From: Aurantibrevibacter litoralis
Lineage (GTDB): Bacteria > Bacteroidota > Bacteroidia > Flavobacteriales > Flavobacteriaceae
Assembly: GCF_034651555.1 (NCBI RefSeq)
Contig: NZ_JAYEEQ010000013.1
Coordinates: 49,550-113,549 of the forward strand
Reading direction: 5' to 3'
DNA: 64,000 bases
The position numbers and the translations under genes are program-made. The notes beneath the pieces are model-generated. The model was not told the DNA's origin. It saw only the letters and a list, made by a program, of their open reading frames with translations, and made no database searches. The first letter of the stretch is position 1. The number at the start of each line of letters is the position of its first letter. Shown piece after piece: positions 36,067-44,362 of this stretch.

Positions 36067-36882
36067 TTAAGTACCTGATTTTAAGTTAAGCGGTAATTTT
36101 AAGGCCATAGGGATGTTACAAACAGGTATGGGAATCATTTTGTGTTTATTGGCATTATGGAATCTTTGGTAGATTTGAAAGACCTCTTTTTCCCTTCCAC
36201 TAAAATCGGTTTCTTTTTTTTCTAATGCCGTCATGGCCATTGCCCATTCCAATTCTGGGTAGGTAGCGCCAATTTGATCTTCATCGGTTCTGTCATCACC
36301 CCAAAGTCCGTCTGTAGGTGGCGCATTTAAAATATCTTGATGAATGCCCAATACCTTGGCCAGTTGGTACACCTCCGTTTTTAAAAGATCGGCAATAGGA
36401 CTTAAATCGACCCCACCGTCGCCATATTTTGTATAAAAACCAACGCCAAAATCTTCAACCTTATTACCTGTTCCGGCCACGAGATACCCATGTAGCGCCG
36501 CAAAATAATAAAGGGTAGTCATTCGCAGTCTCGCTCTCGTATTTGCTAAGGACATAAATCGATCTGCCTCATGCGCCACCTCTGGCAGTTGGGCCACCAA
36601 ACTATCAAAAACAGGGGTAAGATTAACACCTTGCTTATGGGTGTTGGGGTATACTTCTTGAAGCCATTGAATATGGTTTGCTGCACGATCTACCTGATTC
36701 ATTGCCTGATGAATAGGCATTTCCAGACATAAAAGATCCAGACCCGTTTTGGCACAAAGGGTAGACGTAACCGCAGAATCTATGCCCCCAGAAATTCCGA
36801 TTACAAAGCCTTTAGCCTTGGCATTATGTGCATAGTCTTGTAACCAACTCACAATGTGTGCTATAATTTTTTCGGTCTGCAT
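36067..36882 (-). CDS. nadE: Ammonia-dependent NAD+ synthetase
   Basis: Converts nicotinate adenine dinucleotide to NAD+ with ATP and ammonia. The 271-residue length fits the single-domain enzyme without a glutaminase. FVIGISGGIDSAVTSTL (about residues 26-42) is the ATP-pyrophosphatase P-loop, and VAGTGNKVEDFGVGFYTKYGDGGVDLSPIADLLK-like sequence near 135-165 forms the NaAD site. WGDDRTDEDQIGATYPELE is conserved too. The gene is divergent from gldB with a 92-base shared upstream region. Confidence 0.94.
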   Translation of the reverse strand: MQTEKIIAHIVSWLQDYAHNAKAKGFVIGISGGIDSAVTSTLCAKTGLDLLCLEMPIHQAMNQVDRAANHIQWLQEVYPNTHKQGVNLTPVFDSLVAQLPEVAHEADRFMSLANTRARLRMTTLYYFAALHGYLVAGTGNKVEDFGVGFYTKYGDGGVDLSPIADLLKTEVYQLAKVLGIHQDILNAPPTDGLWGDDRTDEDQIGATYPELEWAMAMTALEKKETDFSGREKEVFQIYQRFHNANKHKMIPIPVCNIPMALKLPLNLKSGT

Positions 36883-36974
36883 GAAAAGGTAATTTTCTTT
36901 TAAAAGGATTAACTTTGTTACGTAAAAATAATCCCTGAGGGGTTAACACAAAAATTTTAACCCCATTACTTTGT

Positions 36975-37940
36975 ATGAGAAAAGCTTTTTTTATCATTTT
37001 GCCAATTTTGTGGTGTTTTTTTAGTTGTGCTCCTAAAGATAGGACGGAAGATACCATTGCTAAGATTCCTATCGATCTAAAAATTTCGCGATTCGACCAA
37101 GAATTTGCCCAAGCTATTCCTCAGGATATTCCCAATCTAAAAAAAAAATATCCCTTCCTATTTCCGCAACAATTTGCAGATAGTATTTGGATAGCGAAAC
37201 TACAAGACACCTTGCAACACGAGCTACGAGACGAAGTACAAGTCTCATTTAGCCGTATGCCGCAAGAAGAACTGGAAATTGCATCTTTATTTCAGCACAT
37301 TAAATACTATTTCCCAAGCTTTAAAGAGCCGCAGGCAATTACCCTTATATCCGATGTGGACTATCAAAACAGAATTATTTGGGCAGATTCTCTTTTGCTT
37401 ATTGGTTTGGATAATTATTTGGGAGCCGATCACAAATTTTATGCGGGCTTATCCAAATACATACGTGCCGATTTAGATAGACAATACCTGGTCGGAGATA
37501 TAGCTCAGGCGTTTGCCAAAAGTGTAGTGCCACCGCCTAGCGATCGTACGTTTCTTGCAAACTGCATCTATTACGGAAAAGAGTTGTACCTAAAAGAACT
37601 GCTAATACCCAATAAAACAGACGCACAAAAAATAGGCTATACCGATGACCAATTAGGATGGGCAGAAGCCAATGAAGCGCAAATTTGGCGGTATTTTGTA
37701 GAACGAGAATTGCTTTACAGCACAGATACCAAATTAAGTGCCCGCTTTTTAGATCCGGCACCGTTTTCTAAATTTCAATTAGCGTTCGATAATGAGTCGC
37801 CCGGCAGAATAGGCCGCTATATGGGTTGGCAAATAGTGAGGGCATTTATGGCACAAAACAACACGCTTAGCCTAACACAAATGCTATCGCTACCGGCCAC
37901 TGAAATTTTTGAAAAGGCAAACTACAAACCCAAAAAATAA
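36975..37940 (+). CDS. gldB: Gliding motility lipoprotein GldB
   Basis: A 321-residue lipoprotein (signal MRKAFFIILPILWCFFSC, acylated Cys18) required for surface gliding in Flavobacterium johnsoniae. Characteristic text includes IDLKISRFDQEFA near the N-terminus, LKKKYPFLFPQQFADSIW, and GRIGRYMGWQIVRAFM near the C-terminus. The membrane-anchored periplasmic or outer-membrane protein works with the GldA-N machinery linked to type IX secretion. gldC starts one base after its stop codon, the usual flavobacterial pairing. Confidence 0.95.
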   Translation: MRKAFFIILPILWCFFSCAPKDRTEDTIAKIPIDLKISRFDQEFAQAIPQDIPNLKKKYPFLFPQQFADSIWIAKLQDTLQHELRDEVQVSFSRMPQEELEIASLFQHIKYYFPSFKEPQAITLISDVDYQNRIIWADSLLLIGLDNYLGADHKFYAGLSKYIRADLDRQYLVGDIAQAFAKSVVPPPSDRTFLANCIYYGKELYLKELLIPNKTDAQKIGYTDDQLGWAEANEAQIWRYFVERELLYSTDTKLSARFLDPAPFSKFQLAFDNESPGRIGRYMGWQIVRAFMAQNNTLSLTQMLSLPATEIFEKANYKPKK

Positions 37941-37941
37941 C

Positions 37942-38277
37942 ATGGCAACACTACATACTTCAGAAATACGATTAACGGTTGGTTTAGATGAAAACAGAGT
38001 CCCGGAAGAACTTTCATGGTCTGCCGAAGATGGAGGCATTGTAAACGAAGAGGCCAAAGCGATGCTGCTATCGGTTTGGGATAGCAAGAACAAGGAATCC
38101 TTAAAAATAGATCTATGGACTAAAGATATGCCGGTAGATGAAATGAAGATTTTCTTTCATCAAACCCTTTTGGCCTTGTCAGATACCTTTATGAAAGCTA
38201 CCCAAGATGAAAAAATGACCGCCACCATGAAAGATTTCTGTAGTTATTTTGCAGAAAAGTTGGATTTAAAGGCGTGA
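37942..38277 (+). CDS. gldC: Gliding motility protein GldC
   Basis: A 111-residue soluble protein needed for efficient gliding. I use the ATG at 37942 (MATLHTSEIRLTVGLDENRVPEEL) because the longer frame overlaps gldB. The sequence SWSAEDGGIVNEEAKAMLLSVWDSKNKESLKIDLWTKDMPVDEMK is typical of GldC. It has no membrane segment; the molecular role is unknown. Placed directly after gldB. Confidence 0.93.
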   Translation: MATLHTSEIRLTVGLDENRVPEELSWSAEDGGIVNEEAKAMLLSVWDSKNKESLKIDLWTKDMPVDEMKIFFHQTLLALSDTFMKATQDEKMTATMKDFCSYFAEKLDLKA

Positions 38278-38313
38278 TAGTGTGTGGTTTTGTCTGCTGT
38301 GAATGCTGAAAAC

Positions 38314-38424
38314 ATGAACTATTACAAGGAACTTTACAAAATAAGATCAGAAGCTTTAGAAAAGGCAAGACGCAATCATGACCGTTCAGCGTGGATTAGA
38401 ATTTATAAAGAACCTACTCGATAA
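38314..38424 (+). pseudogene. Possible short ORF remnant after gldC
   Basis: A 36-codon ORF (MNYYKELYKIRSEALEKARR...) with codon choice like a real gene ends at 38424. It is followed by a further fragment, KHTIDGNDKDIFMSAD, that stops near 38490. The pair looks like a decayed small gene or an unrecognised peptide. No other gene is evident between gldC and 38575. Confidence 0.25.
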
Positions 38425-38574
38425 TGGGACAAAAAATGAAGCACACCATCGACGGAAACGACAAAGACATTTTTATGAGCGCAGACTAGTTTTTAAAAAG
38501 GGAAACCTAAAGATAATGGTGTTTAATTCTGAAGGTTGCGTATCTTTATAAGGTCGCAATATATTAGCAGTGGT

Positions 38575-38958
38575 ATGAAGAAAAACACACTAAAAAAAGT
38601 CCTATTTATTTATAATGCGAATTCGGGCAAGCGAAATGCTCTTTTAGATAGTGCCCACAAAATATTTAGCCCGGACACCTATGACTGCAACCTTTGTGAT
38701 ATCACCTTTGGGGTGTTTACAGAAAATAAAGTGTGGCGGCAGTTTCGGGAAAATAGTGCTTTGCCCTTTGTTTTTTTACATAAGGACGAATTTTTAGCAC
38801 AATATGCCTCTAAATTTTCGGCCAAATTTAAGTATCCTATCATCTTGGCCGAAACCCAAAACGACTTGGAAATCCTTGTAGACACAGAAAAGCTCAATGG
38901 TCTTGAAAATGCCGAAGCTTTAATTGCGTTGTTGCAAAACGAGGTGGTATCATCCTAA
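38575..38958 (+). CDS. Hypothetical small cytosolic protein
   Basis: A 127-residue protein from the ATG at 38575 (MKKNTLKKVLFIYNANSGKRN); the longer frame is less likely. It begins with an FIYNANSGKRNALLD strand-loop-helix. Two cysteines sit in YDCNLCDITFGVF, and the C-terminal half reads like alternating helices and strands (KYPIILAETQNDLEILVD). The start resembles the diacylglycerol-kinase YxxxSG motif only superficially. Family not recognised; convergent with engB. Confidence 0.6.
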   Translation: MKKNTLKKVLFIYNANSGKRNALLDSAHKIFSPDTYDCNLCDITFGVFTENKVWRQFRENSALPFVFLHKDEFLAQYASKFSAKFKYPIILAETQNDLEILVDTEKLNGLENAEALIALLQNEVVSS

Positions 38959-38979
38959 AATAACAAGACTATGCTGCCA

Positions 38980-39600
38980 TCATGCCTTTTGGGCTTGCTG
39001 AAAAAACCCGTCATTTAATCCCTGTATATACTCTAAAAGTTCGTCCCTGCCGGTACTATGGGTCGCAGATGTAACAAAATAAGGAGGTGCTTCTTCCCAA
39101 ATTCCGGATACCAAAATTTCGATATACGTGCGCAGGTGGTTTTCTATAGCTTTTGGTTTCAATTTGTCGGCTTTGGTAAACACCATGCAAAAAGGGATAC
39201 TGTTTATCCCCATCCATTCCATAAATTCCAAATCTATTTTTTGGGGTTCATGTCTTAGGTCTAGCAATACAAAGGCACAAATAAGTTGTTCCCGTTTTAA
39301 AAAATAATCCGTAATGTATTTTTGAAATGTCTTTTTACTTTTTTTGGAAACTCTGGCATAGCCATAGCCCGGCAAATCTACCAAAAACCAGTTTTCATTG
39401 ATTTTAAAGTGGTTTATAAGTTGTGTTTTTCCGGGTCTTCCCGATGTTTTAGCCAAGTTCTTACGATCGGTAAGCATATTGATTAAAGAGGATTTGCCCA
39501 CATTAGATCGCCCAATAAACGCATATTCCGGCAATGGCTCATTGGGACAATGTACCACTTTGGAGTTGCTCATGATAAAGTCGGCCGACTTTATTTTCAT
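38980..39600 (-). CDS. engB: Ribosome biogenesis GTPase YihA/YsxC (EngB)
   Basis: A 206-residue GTPase needed for 50S subunit assembly. The G-motifs are intact: GRSNVGKSSLI (P-loop), PGKTQ (G2), DLPGYG (G3), TKADKLK (G4) and SATHSTG (G5). The N-terminal NEPLPEYAFIGRSNVGKSS is typical. The gene's ATG is 12 bases after the hydrolase gene's stop, so the two are cotranscribed. Confidence 0.95.
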   Translation of the reverse strand: MKIKSADFIMSNSKVVHCPNEPLPEYAFIGRSNVGKSSLINMLTDRKNLAKTSGRPGKTQLINHFKINENWFLVDLPGYGYARVSKKSKKTFQKYITDYFLKREQLICAFVLLDLRHEPQKIDLEFMEWMGINSIPFCMVFTKADKLKPKAIENHLRTYIEILVSGIWEEAPPYFVTSATHSTGRDELLEYIQGLNDGFFQQAQKA

Positions 39601-39612
39601 TAAAAGTGGATT

Positions 39613-40377
39613 TTAAAGGTTGCGCGCCGTTAACCAGGCGTCCAAAATCTTATTAAACTTTTTAGGATGTTCCATCATAGGTGCATGACCACATTTTTTT
39701 ATCCAAAACAGGTCGGCATCGGGTAAAAGTTTATAAAATTCTTCGGCCACACTGGGTGGCGTTACCGAGTCATTTTTACCCCAAATGATACAGGTTGGCG
39801 TCTGCATCTTGGGCAAATCTTTAGACATATTATGGCGAATGGCACTTTTGGCAATAGCCAAGGTTTTTACCAGCTTCATTCTATCGTTTACCGTAGCAAA
39901 TACTTCGTCTACGATTTCTTTAGTGGCAACCTCAGGATCATAAAATACGCCCTCTGCCTTTTTCTTTATAAACTCGTAATCCCCACGCTTGGGATAACCA
40001 TCGCCCATGGCGCTCTCATACAACCCTGAGCTTCCCGTGATTACCAAGGCTTTAACCAATTTTGGGTATAGTTTTGTATGCAAAAGTCCAATATGCCCCC
40101 CTAAAGAATTTCCTAAAAGAATGACATTTTCTAACTTTTTATAGGCAATAAAACGTTCCAAAAATTTAGCAAAGCTCTTTACATTGGTTTTTAGCAAAGG
40201 CATGTCATAAATAGGAAGTTCCGGAACCAAAACTTGATATCCCTTTTTGGGAAAGTGCTCTAAGACTCCCTCAAAATTACTTAAGCCACCCATAAGACCA
40301 TGCAAAATAATCATTGGGGTACCCTCGCCCACCTCTATATATCGATATTTACCGTCTTTAATAATTGTTCCTTTCAT
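39613..40377 (-). CDS. Alpha/beta-hydrolase
   Basis: A 254-residue hydrolase from the ATG at 40377 (MKGTIIKDGKYRYIEVGEG). The fold markers are MIILHGLMGGLSNFEG (oxyanion HG) near residue 21, the nucleophile elbow LGNSLGGH near 92 (Ser in GNSLG), a probable Asp in IIWGKNDSVTPP and His in KCGHAPMMEHP. The catalytic triad is complete. Ester or C-C substrate unknown. It is upstream of engB on the same strand. Confidence 0.88.
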   Translation of the reverse strand: MKGTIIKDGKYRYIEVGEGTPMIILHGLMGGLSNFEGVLEHFPKKGYQVLVPELPIYDMPLLKTNVKSFAKFLERFIAYKKLENVILLGNSLGGHIGLLHTKLYPKLVKALVITGSSGLYESAMGDGYPKRGDYEFIKKKAEGVFYDPEVATKEIVDEVFATVNDRMKLVKTLAIAKSAIRHNMSKDLPKMQTPTCIIWGKNDSVTPPSVAEEFYKLLPDADLFWIKKCGHAPMMEHPKKFNKILDAWLTARNL

Positions 40378-40565
40378 GCAGCATAACAACTTATCTCTAA
40401 AGGCAAATATAGACATTTCCAAGTACAACCGAATTTTATTGCGAAACTCAACTTTAAATTGTCGTTACCATTTTTGAAAACCGATTAAATTCCGCTAACC
40501 TAAAGCATTGGAATCTATTTAGAACTCCATTTTAAGAAGGTAAAAGGATAAAATTTATCAACAAA

Positions 40566-40595
40566 GTGGTAATTTGTGGTAATTTGTGGTAATAA
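40566..40595 (+). promoter_or_regulatory. Candidate MraZ operator: three direct 10-bp repeats
   Basis: GTGGTAATTT occurs at 40566-40575 and 40576-40585, and GTGGTAATAA at 40586-40595. Known MraZ boxes in E. coli (TGGGA) and Mycoplasma (AAAGTGK) are likewise direct repeats with a 10-base period, and the first copy here reads AAAGTGG. The array lies just upstream of the -7 box of the dcw promoter, as for an autorepressor. Confidence 0.7.
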
Positions 40596-40601
40596 ATTCT
40601 A

Positions 40602-40609
40602 TATATTTG
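40602..40609 (+). promoter_or_regulatory. -7 box of the dcw cluster promoter
   Basis: TATATTTG (40602-40609) matches TAnnTTTG exactly. The -33 region falls inside the MraZ repeat array, so MraZ binding would block polymerase. The mraZ GTG at 40639 would leave a ~24-base leader. Confidence 0.6.
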
Positions 40610-40638
40610 AGTTTAAATAACAAAAGCCAACCAATCCA

Positions 40639-41103
40639 GTGATCAATTTCATAGGCACATACGATTGTAAAGCAGACAGTAAGGGTCGGGTAATGCTTCC
40701 TGTGGCACTTAAAAGTCAGATGGCGCCCGCTTTAAGCAAAGGTTTTGTGATTAAACGATCGGTATTTCATCCGTGTCTAGAGTTGTACCCCATGGACGAA
40801 TGGAATCTGCTCATGGAGAAGATGAACAAAAAAAATAGATTTAAAAAGAAGAACAACGATTTTATACGGCGTTTTTCTGCCGGAGTTAAAGTGGTAGAGA
40901 TAGATGGCACGGGAAGACTTTTGATTCCGAAAAACTTGATAGATGTAGCCCACATTTCTAAAGATGTAGTGTTGAGTTCGGCCATTAATATTGTTGAAAT
41001 CTGGGATAAAGATAAGTATGAAAAAGTATTGGAAGAAACTGCCGAGAATTTTGGCGATTTGGCAGAAGAAGTAATGGGGGATGACGGCGATGAATTATCA
41101 TAA
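40639..41103 (+). CDS. mraZ: Transcriptional regulator MraZ
   Basis: A 154-residue protein with two AbrB-like double-psi halves: FIGTYDCKADSKGRVMLPVALK at the N-terminus and AGVKVVEIDGTGRLLIPKNLIDVA in the second half, each with the DxxGR motif (Asp-Lys/Thr-Gly-Arg). MraZ binds direct repeats upstream of the dcw cluster and represses it, forming ring oligomers. The start is a GTG. The C-terminal stop overlaps the rsmH start, so the first two genes are translationally coupled. Confidence 0.94.
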   Translation: MINFIGTYDCKADSKGRVMLPVALKSQMAPALSKGFVIKRSVFHPCLELYPMDEWNLLMEKMNKKNRFKKKNNDFIRRFSAGVKVVEIDGTGRLLIPKNLIDVAHISKDVVLSSAINIVEIWDKDKYEKVLEETAENFGDLAEEVMGDDGDELS

Positions 41104-41998
41104 CCCTGTGTTATTGCAGGAAGCTGTAGATGGTCTTCATATAAAGGAAGACGGCATTTATGTGGATGTCACTTTTGGAGGCGGAGGACATTCAAGAGAA
41201 ATATTGAAAAGACTGGGGCCTGCCGGAAAATTGTTTGCTTTTGATCAGGATGAAGAGGCTGTAAAAAACACGATCCCAGATGAACGCTTTTTGCTGATCA
41301 CGGAGAATTTTAGATATATATCCCAGTTCCTCAAGTTCTATGGCATACAGCAAGTAGATGGTGTTTTGGCCGATTTTGGAGTGTCGTCCCATCAATTCGA
41401 CAACGCAGCACGTGGATTTTCTACACGCTTTGATGCCAATTTGGATATGCGGATGAGTCAACGAGACACGCTTTCGGCTCTAGAGGTGGTAAACGATTAT
41501 ACGTTCGAAGCCCTTAACCGAATATTGTTTCAGTACGGAGAATTACGCCAAGCAAAGGCCATTGCAAATGCCATACTAGCAGCAAGAGAATTAAGAGCCA
41601 TAAAAACGTCGGAACAATTAAAAGAAGTGCTAAAGCCCTTTTTGCCCAAGCACCGAGAGCATAAAATACTGGCGCAAGTATATCAGGCTATTAGAATTGA
41701 GGTGAATCAGGAACTATCGGCCATATCGGAATTTTTATTGCAGACGCCCGATTTGGTGAAAGTAGGCGGCAGACTAAGTCTAATTAGCTACCACTCGCTG
41801 GAAGACCGGTTAGTGAAACGCTTCATTACAACAGGTAAGTTTGAAGGCGAACCGGACAAAGATTTTTACGGAAAAAGCCATATTCCTTTTAAAAAGGTAA
41901 ACGGGTTGCAAGTTCCGACAAGAGAAGAACTAAAATTAAACAATAGGGCACGCAGTGCCAAATTGAGAATTGCAGAAAGAATAAAAGAGGACTCTTAA
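41081..41998 (+). CDS. rsmH: 16S rRNA (cytosine1402-N4)-methyltransferase
   Basis: Methylates N4 of C1402 in 16S rRNA using SAM. A 305-residue protein with YHNPVLLQEAVDGL, SAM-binding VDVTFGGGGHSREIL, DGVLADFGVSSHQFD and the closing SYHSLEDRLVKRF; all are family hallmarks. Starts at 41081 or at ATG 41090 (MNYHNP), both in frame and both inside the end of mraZ. Known earlier as MraW. Confidence 0.95.
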   Translation: MTAMNYHNPVLLQEAVDGLHIKEDGIYVDVTFGGGGHSREILKRLGPAGKLFAFDQDEEAVKNTIPDERFLLITENFRYISQFLKFYGIQQVDGVLADFGVSSHQFDNAARGFSTRFDANLDMRMSQRDTLSALEVVNDYTFEALNRILFQYGELRQAKAIANAILAARELRAIKTSEQLKEVLKPFLPKHREHKILAQVYQAIRIEVNQELSAISEFLLQTPDLVKVGGRLSLISYHSLEDRLVKRFITTGKFEGEPDKDFYGKSHIPFKKVNGLQVPTREELKLNNRARSAKLRIAERIKEDS

Positions 41999-42041
41999 AA
42001 TTTGTCCTTATAAATAAAGTAACCGATTATAATACATAACA

Positions 42042-42359
42042 ATGAGAAACGGATTTTTAGACATTTTAAAGGGAAAATTCTTAGTGAGTGGCGATGCTCC
42101 AAAGAATTGGCTTTTTATCATTTTCGCTTCCTTTTTAGCTACTGTAATGATTGCAAGCTCGCACAGTGCAGATGGTAAAGTACATCGCATTGCATCCCTA
42201 AATAACGAAGTAAAAGAATTGCGAAGCCAATTTGTAGAAGTACGCTCAAATGTACAACGCTTAAAACTGGAGTCTACCATAACACAAACCGTACAGCACG
42301 AAGGCCTTTATCCATCAGAAGTGCCACCAAAAAAAATCAGGGTTAATCTATCAAAATAA
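42042..42359 (+). CDS. ftsL: Cell division protein FtsL-like
   Basis: A 105-residue bitopic protein: short cytosolic N-terminus, one transmembrane helix (about residues 23-40, NWLFIIFASFLATVMIAS) and a leucine-zipper-like coiled coil (LNNEVKELRSQFVEVRSNVQRLKLEST). That layout and its position between rsmH and ftsI identify FtsL, which with FtsB/FtsQ activates FtsWI. Sequence identity among FtsL proteins is low, so position is a main argument. Its stop overlaps the ftsI start by one base. Confidence 0.82.
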   Translation: MRNGFLDILKGKFLVSGDAPKNWLFIIFASFLATVMIASSHSADGKVHRIASLNNEVKELRSQFVEVRSNVQRLKLESTITQTVQHEGLYPSEVPPKKIRVNLSK

Positions 42360-44362
42360 TGCCAAACAAAGAAAAGCACATCTTAACGCGTATGTATGTC
42401 GTAGCAGGATTTCTGTTTGTCCTGGCTATTACCATTATGGTGAAATTGGTGAGTATCCAAATGGTAGACGGAGAAAAGTATCGAAAGCTGGCTATGGATA
42501 GAACCGAAAAAATGTTTACTATAGCGCCCAATCGCGGTAATTTATATTCCGATGACGGAAGTTTGCTTGCTACATCTGTTTCTAAATATACTATACGCTT
42601 CGATGCCAAAACAGTTTCTGATAAAGATTTTGAAACGCATGTAACCCACTTATCTAAGGAACTTTCTGCACTACTTAAAAAACCCGCTGCACACTACCAG
42701 CAATTGTTACGAAAGGCGAAAGCAAATCAAAGCCGGTATGCCCTTATTGCACGCGATATAGATTATGCCGATTATGTACAGGTAAAAGAAATGCCCTTAT
42801 TTAACAAAGGCCCTTATAAGGGAGGTCTTATTGTGGAGCAGCGTACCTTGCGCGAACATCCGCTAGGCAAGATTGCGGAACGCAGCGTGGGCTACGAGCG
42901 CGTAGATGAGAACGGTTACTATACCCGTGTTGGGTTAGAAGGTGCTTTTGGGCAGTATTTAAGGGGTGCCGAAGGGAAAAGGTTAAAACAAAAAATAGCC
43001 AAAGGACAGTGGAAACCTATTGGTTTTGATAATATTATTGAACCCAAAGACGGCTATGATGTGGTTTCTACCATAGACATAAATATTCAAGATATAGCAC
43101 ATCATGCCTTACTCTTTCAGCTTGAAAAGTACAAGGCAGATCATGGCAGCGTTATCGTGATGGAAACCAAAACCGGAGAGATTAAAGCCATTTCAAATTT
43201 AGGGCGCACCCAAGAAGGCAAGTACTACGAACGCTTAAATTACGCCATTGGCGAATCGCACGAACCGGGTTCTACCTTTAAATTAATGTCTATAGTAGCG
43301 GCCTTAGAAGATAAAGTTATAGATACCAGTACCGTATTCGATACCGAAAATGGTCGTTGGAAGGTATTCGACAGAACAGTGCGCGATGCTAAGCACGGAG
43401 GGTATGGTAAAATTTCGGCAGCCAAAGCCTTTGAGGTTTCTTCCAATACTGCGTTTGCCAAAATGATTCATAACGGATACAAACAAAATCCAGAAAAATT
43501 TGTAACACGCCTTATGAACATGGGGTTACACCAAGAGTTGGGTTTGCCAGTTAATGGTGAAGGTACACCGGTAATTCGCTATCCCGGCGACAAAGGATGG
43601 TCCGGTATTTCATTGGCCTGGATGTCTCATGGCTATGAGGTCTCTATGACCCCTTTACAAATTCTAACCTTCTACAATGCCATTGCGAACGACGGAGAAA
43701 TGCTAAAGCCCAGACTCATTAAAGAAGTCCGCGAGTGGAATAAAACCATTTACAGCTTTAATAAAGAAATAATAAACCCTTCTATCTGCTCTAAGGAAAC
43801 CGCCAAGATAGCAAGAAAGTTACTACAAGATGTGGTAGACAAAAAATACGGTACAGGACATAGTCTTTATTCTCCCAATTTTTCAATGGCAGGAAAAACC
43901 GGCACCTGTCAAAAAGATTATGTCTCTAAAGATCCCGACAAACTAAAATACATCTCTTCGTTTGCAGGGTATTTTCCAGTCGATGACCCGAAATATTCCT
44001 GTATTGTGGTCATACATGAACCCGATAAAAGCGTAGGATATTACGGTGCCGACGTGTCTGGACCGGTGTTCAAATCTATTGCCCAAAAAATATTCAGCTC
44101 CTCCCCTATCACAGATGAGTTACATTCCCTTCAACCGGAAACAACTGCCTTAAATGAAGCATACGAAGCCTATTATACAGAAGCTCAGAAAAAATATAAC
44201 ACCGTGCCCAATGTAGAAGGTCTTAGTGGTATGGATGCGGTGGCTATTCTGGAAAATTTGGGGTTAGAAGTAGAAACAAGAGGAAACGGAAAGGTTAGAA
44301 AACAATCAATAACCCAAGGTACGGATCTTAAAAAGGTACAAAAAATAGTATTGGAACTCTAA
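42359..44362 (+). CDS. ftsI: Peptidoglycan transpeptidase FtsI (PBP3-type) with PASTA domain
   Basis: Cross-links septal peptidoglycan. A 667-residue class B penicillin-binding protein with an N-terminal membrane helix (about residues 12-32), a dimerisation domain and a transpeptidase domain with SxxK (Ser305-Thr-Phe-Lys308), SxN (Ser361-Ser-Asn363) and KTG (Lys513-Thr-Gly515). The C-terminal ~60 residues (VPNVEGLSGMDAVAILENLG...) form one PASTA domain, common in Bacteroidota and Firmicutes but absent from E. coli FtsI. Overlaps murE by one base. Confidence 0.95.
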   Translation: MPNKEKHILTRMYVVAGFLFVLAITIMVKLVSIQMVDGEKYRKLAMDRTEKMFTIAPNRGNLYSDDGSLLATSVSKYTIRFDAKTVSDKDFETHVTHLSKELSALLKKPAAHYQQLLRKAKANQSRYALIARDIDYADYVQVKEMPLFNKGPYKGGLIVEQRTLREHPLGKIAERSVGYERVDENGYYTRVGLEGAFGQYLRGAEGKRLKQKIAKGQWKPIGFDNIIEPKDGYDVVSTIDINIQDIAHHALLFQLEKYKADHGSVIVMETKTGEIKAISNLGRTQEGKYYERLNYAIGESHEPGSTFKLMSIVAALEDKVIDTSTVFDTENGRWKVFDRTVRDAKHGGYGKISAAKAFEVSSNTAFAKMIHNGYKQNPEKFVTRLMNMGLHQELGLPVNGEGTPVIRYPGDKGWSGISLAWMSHGYEVSMTPLQILTFYNAIANDGEMLKPRLIKEVREWNKTIYSFNKEIINPSICSKETAKIARKLLQDVVDKKYGTGHSLYSPNFSMAGKTGTCQKDYVSKDPDKLKYISSFAGYFPVDDPKYSCIVVIHEPDKSVGYYGADVSGPVFKSIAQKIFSSSPITDELHSLQPETTALNEAYEAYYTEAQKKYNTVPNVEGLSGMDAVAILENLGLEVETRGNGKVRKQSITQGTDLKKVQKIVLEL

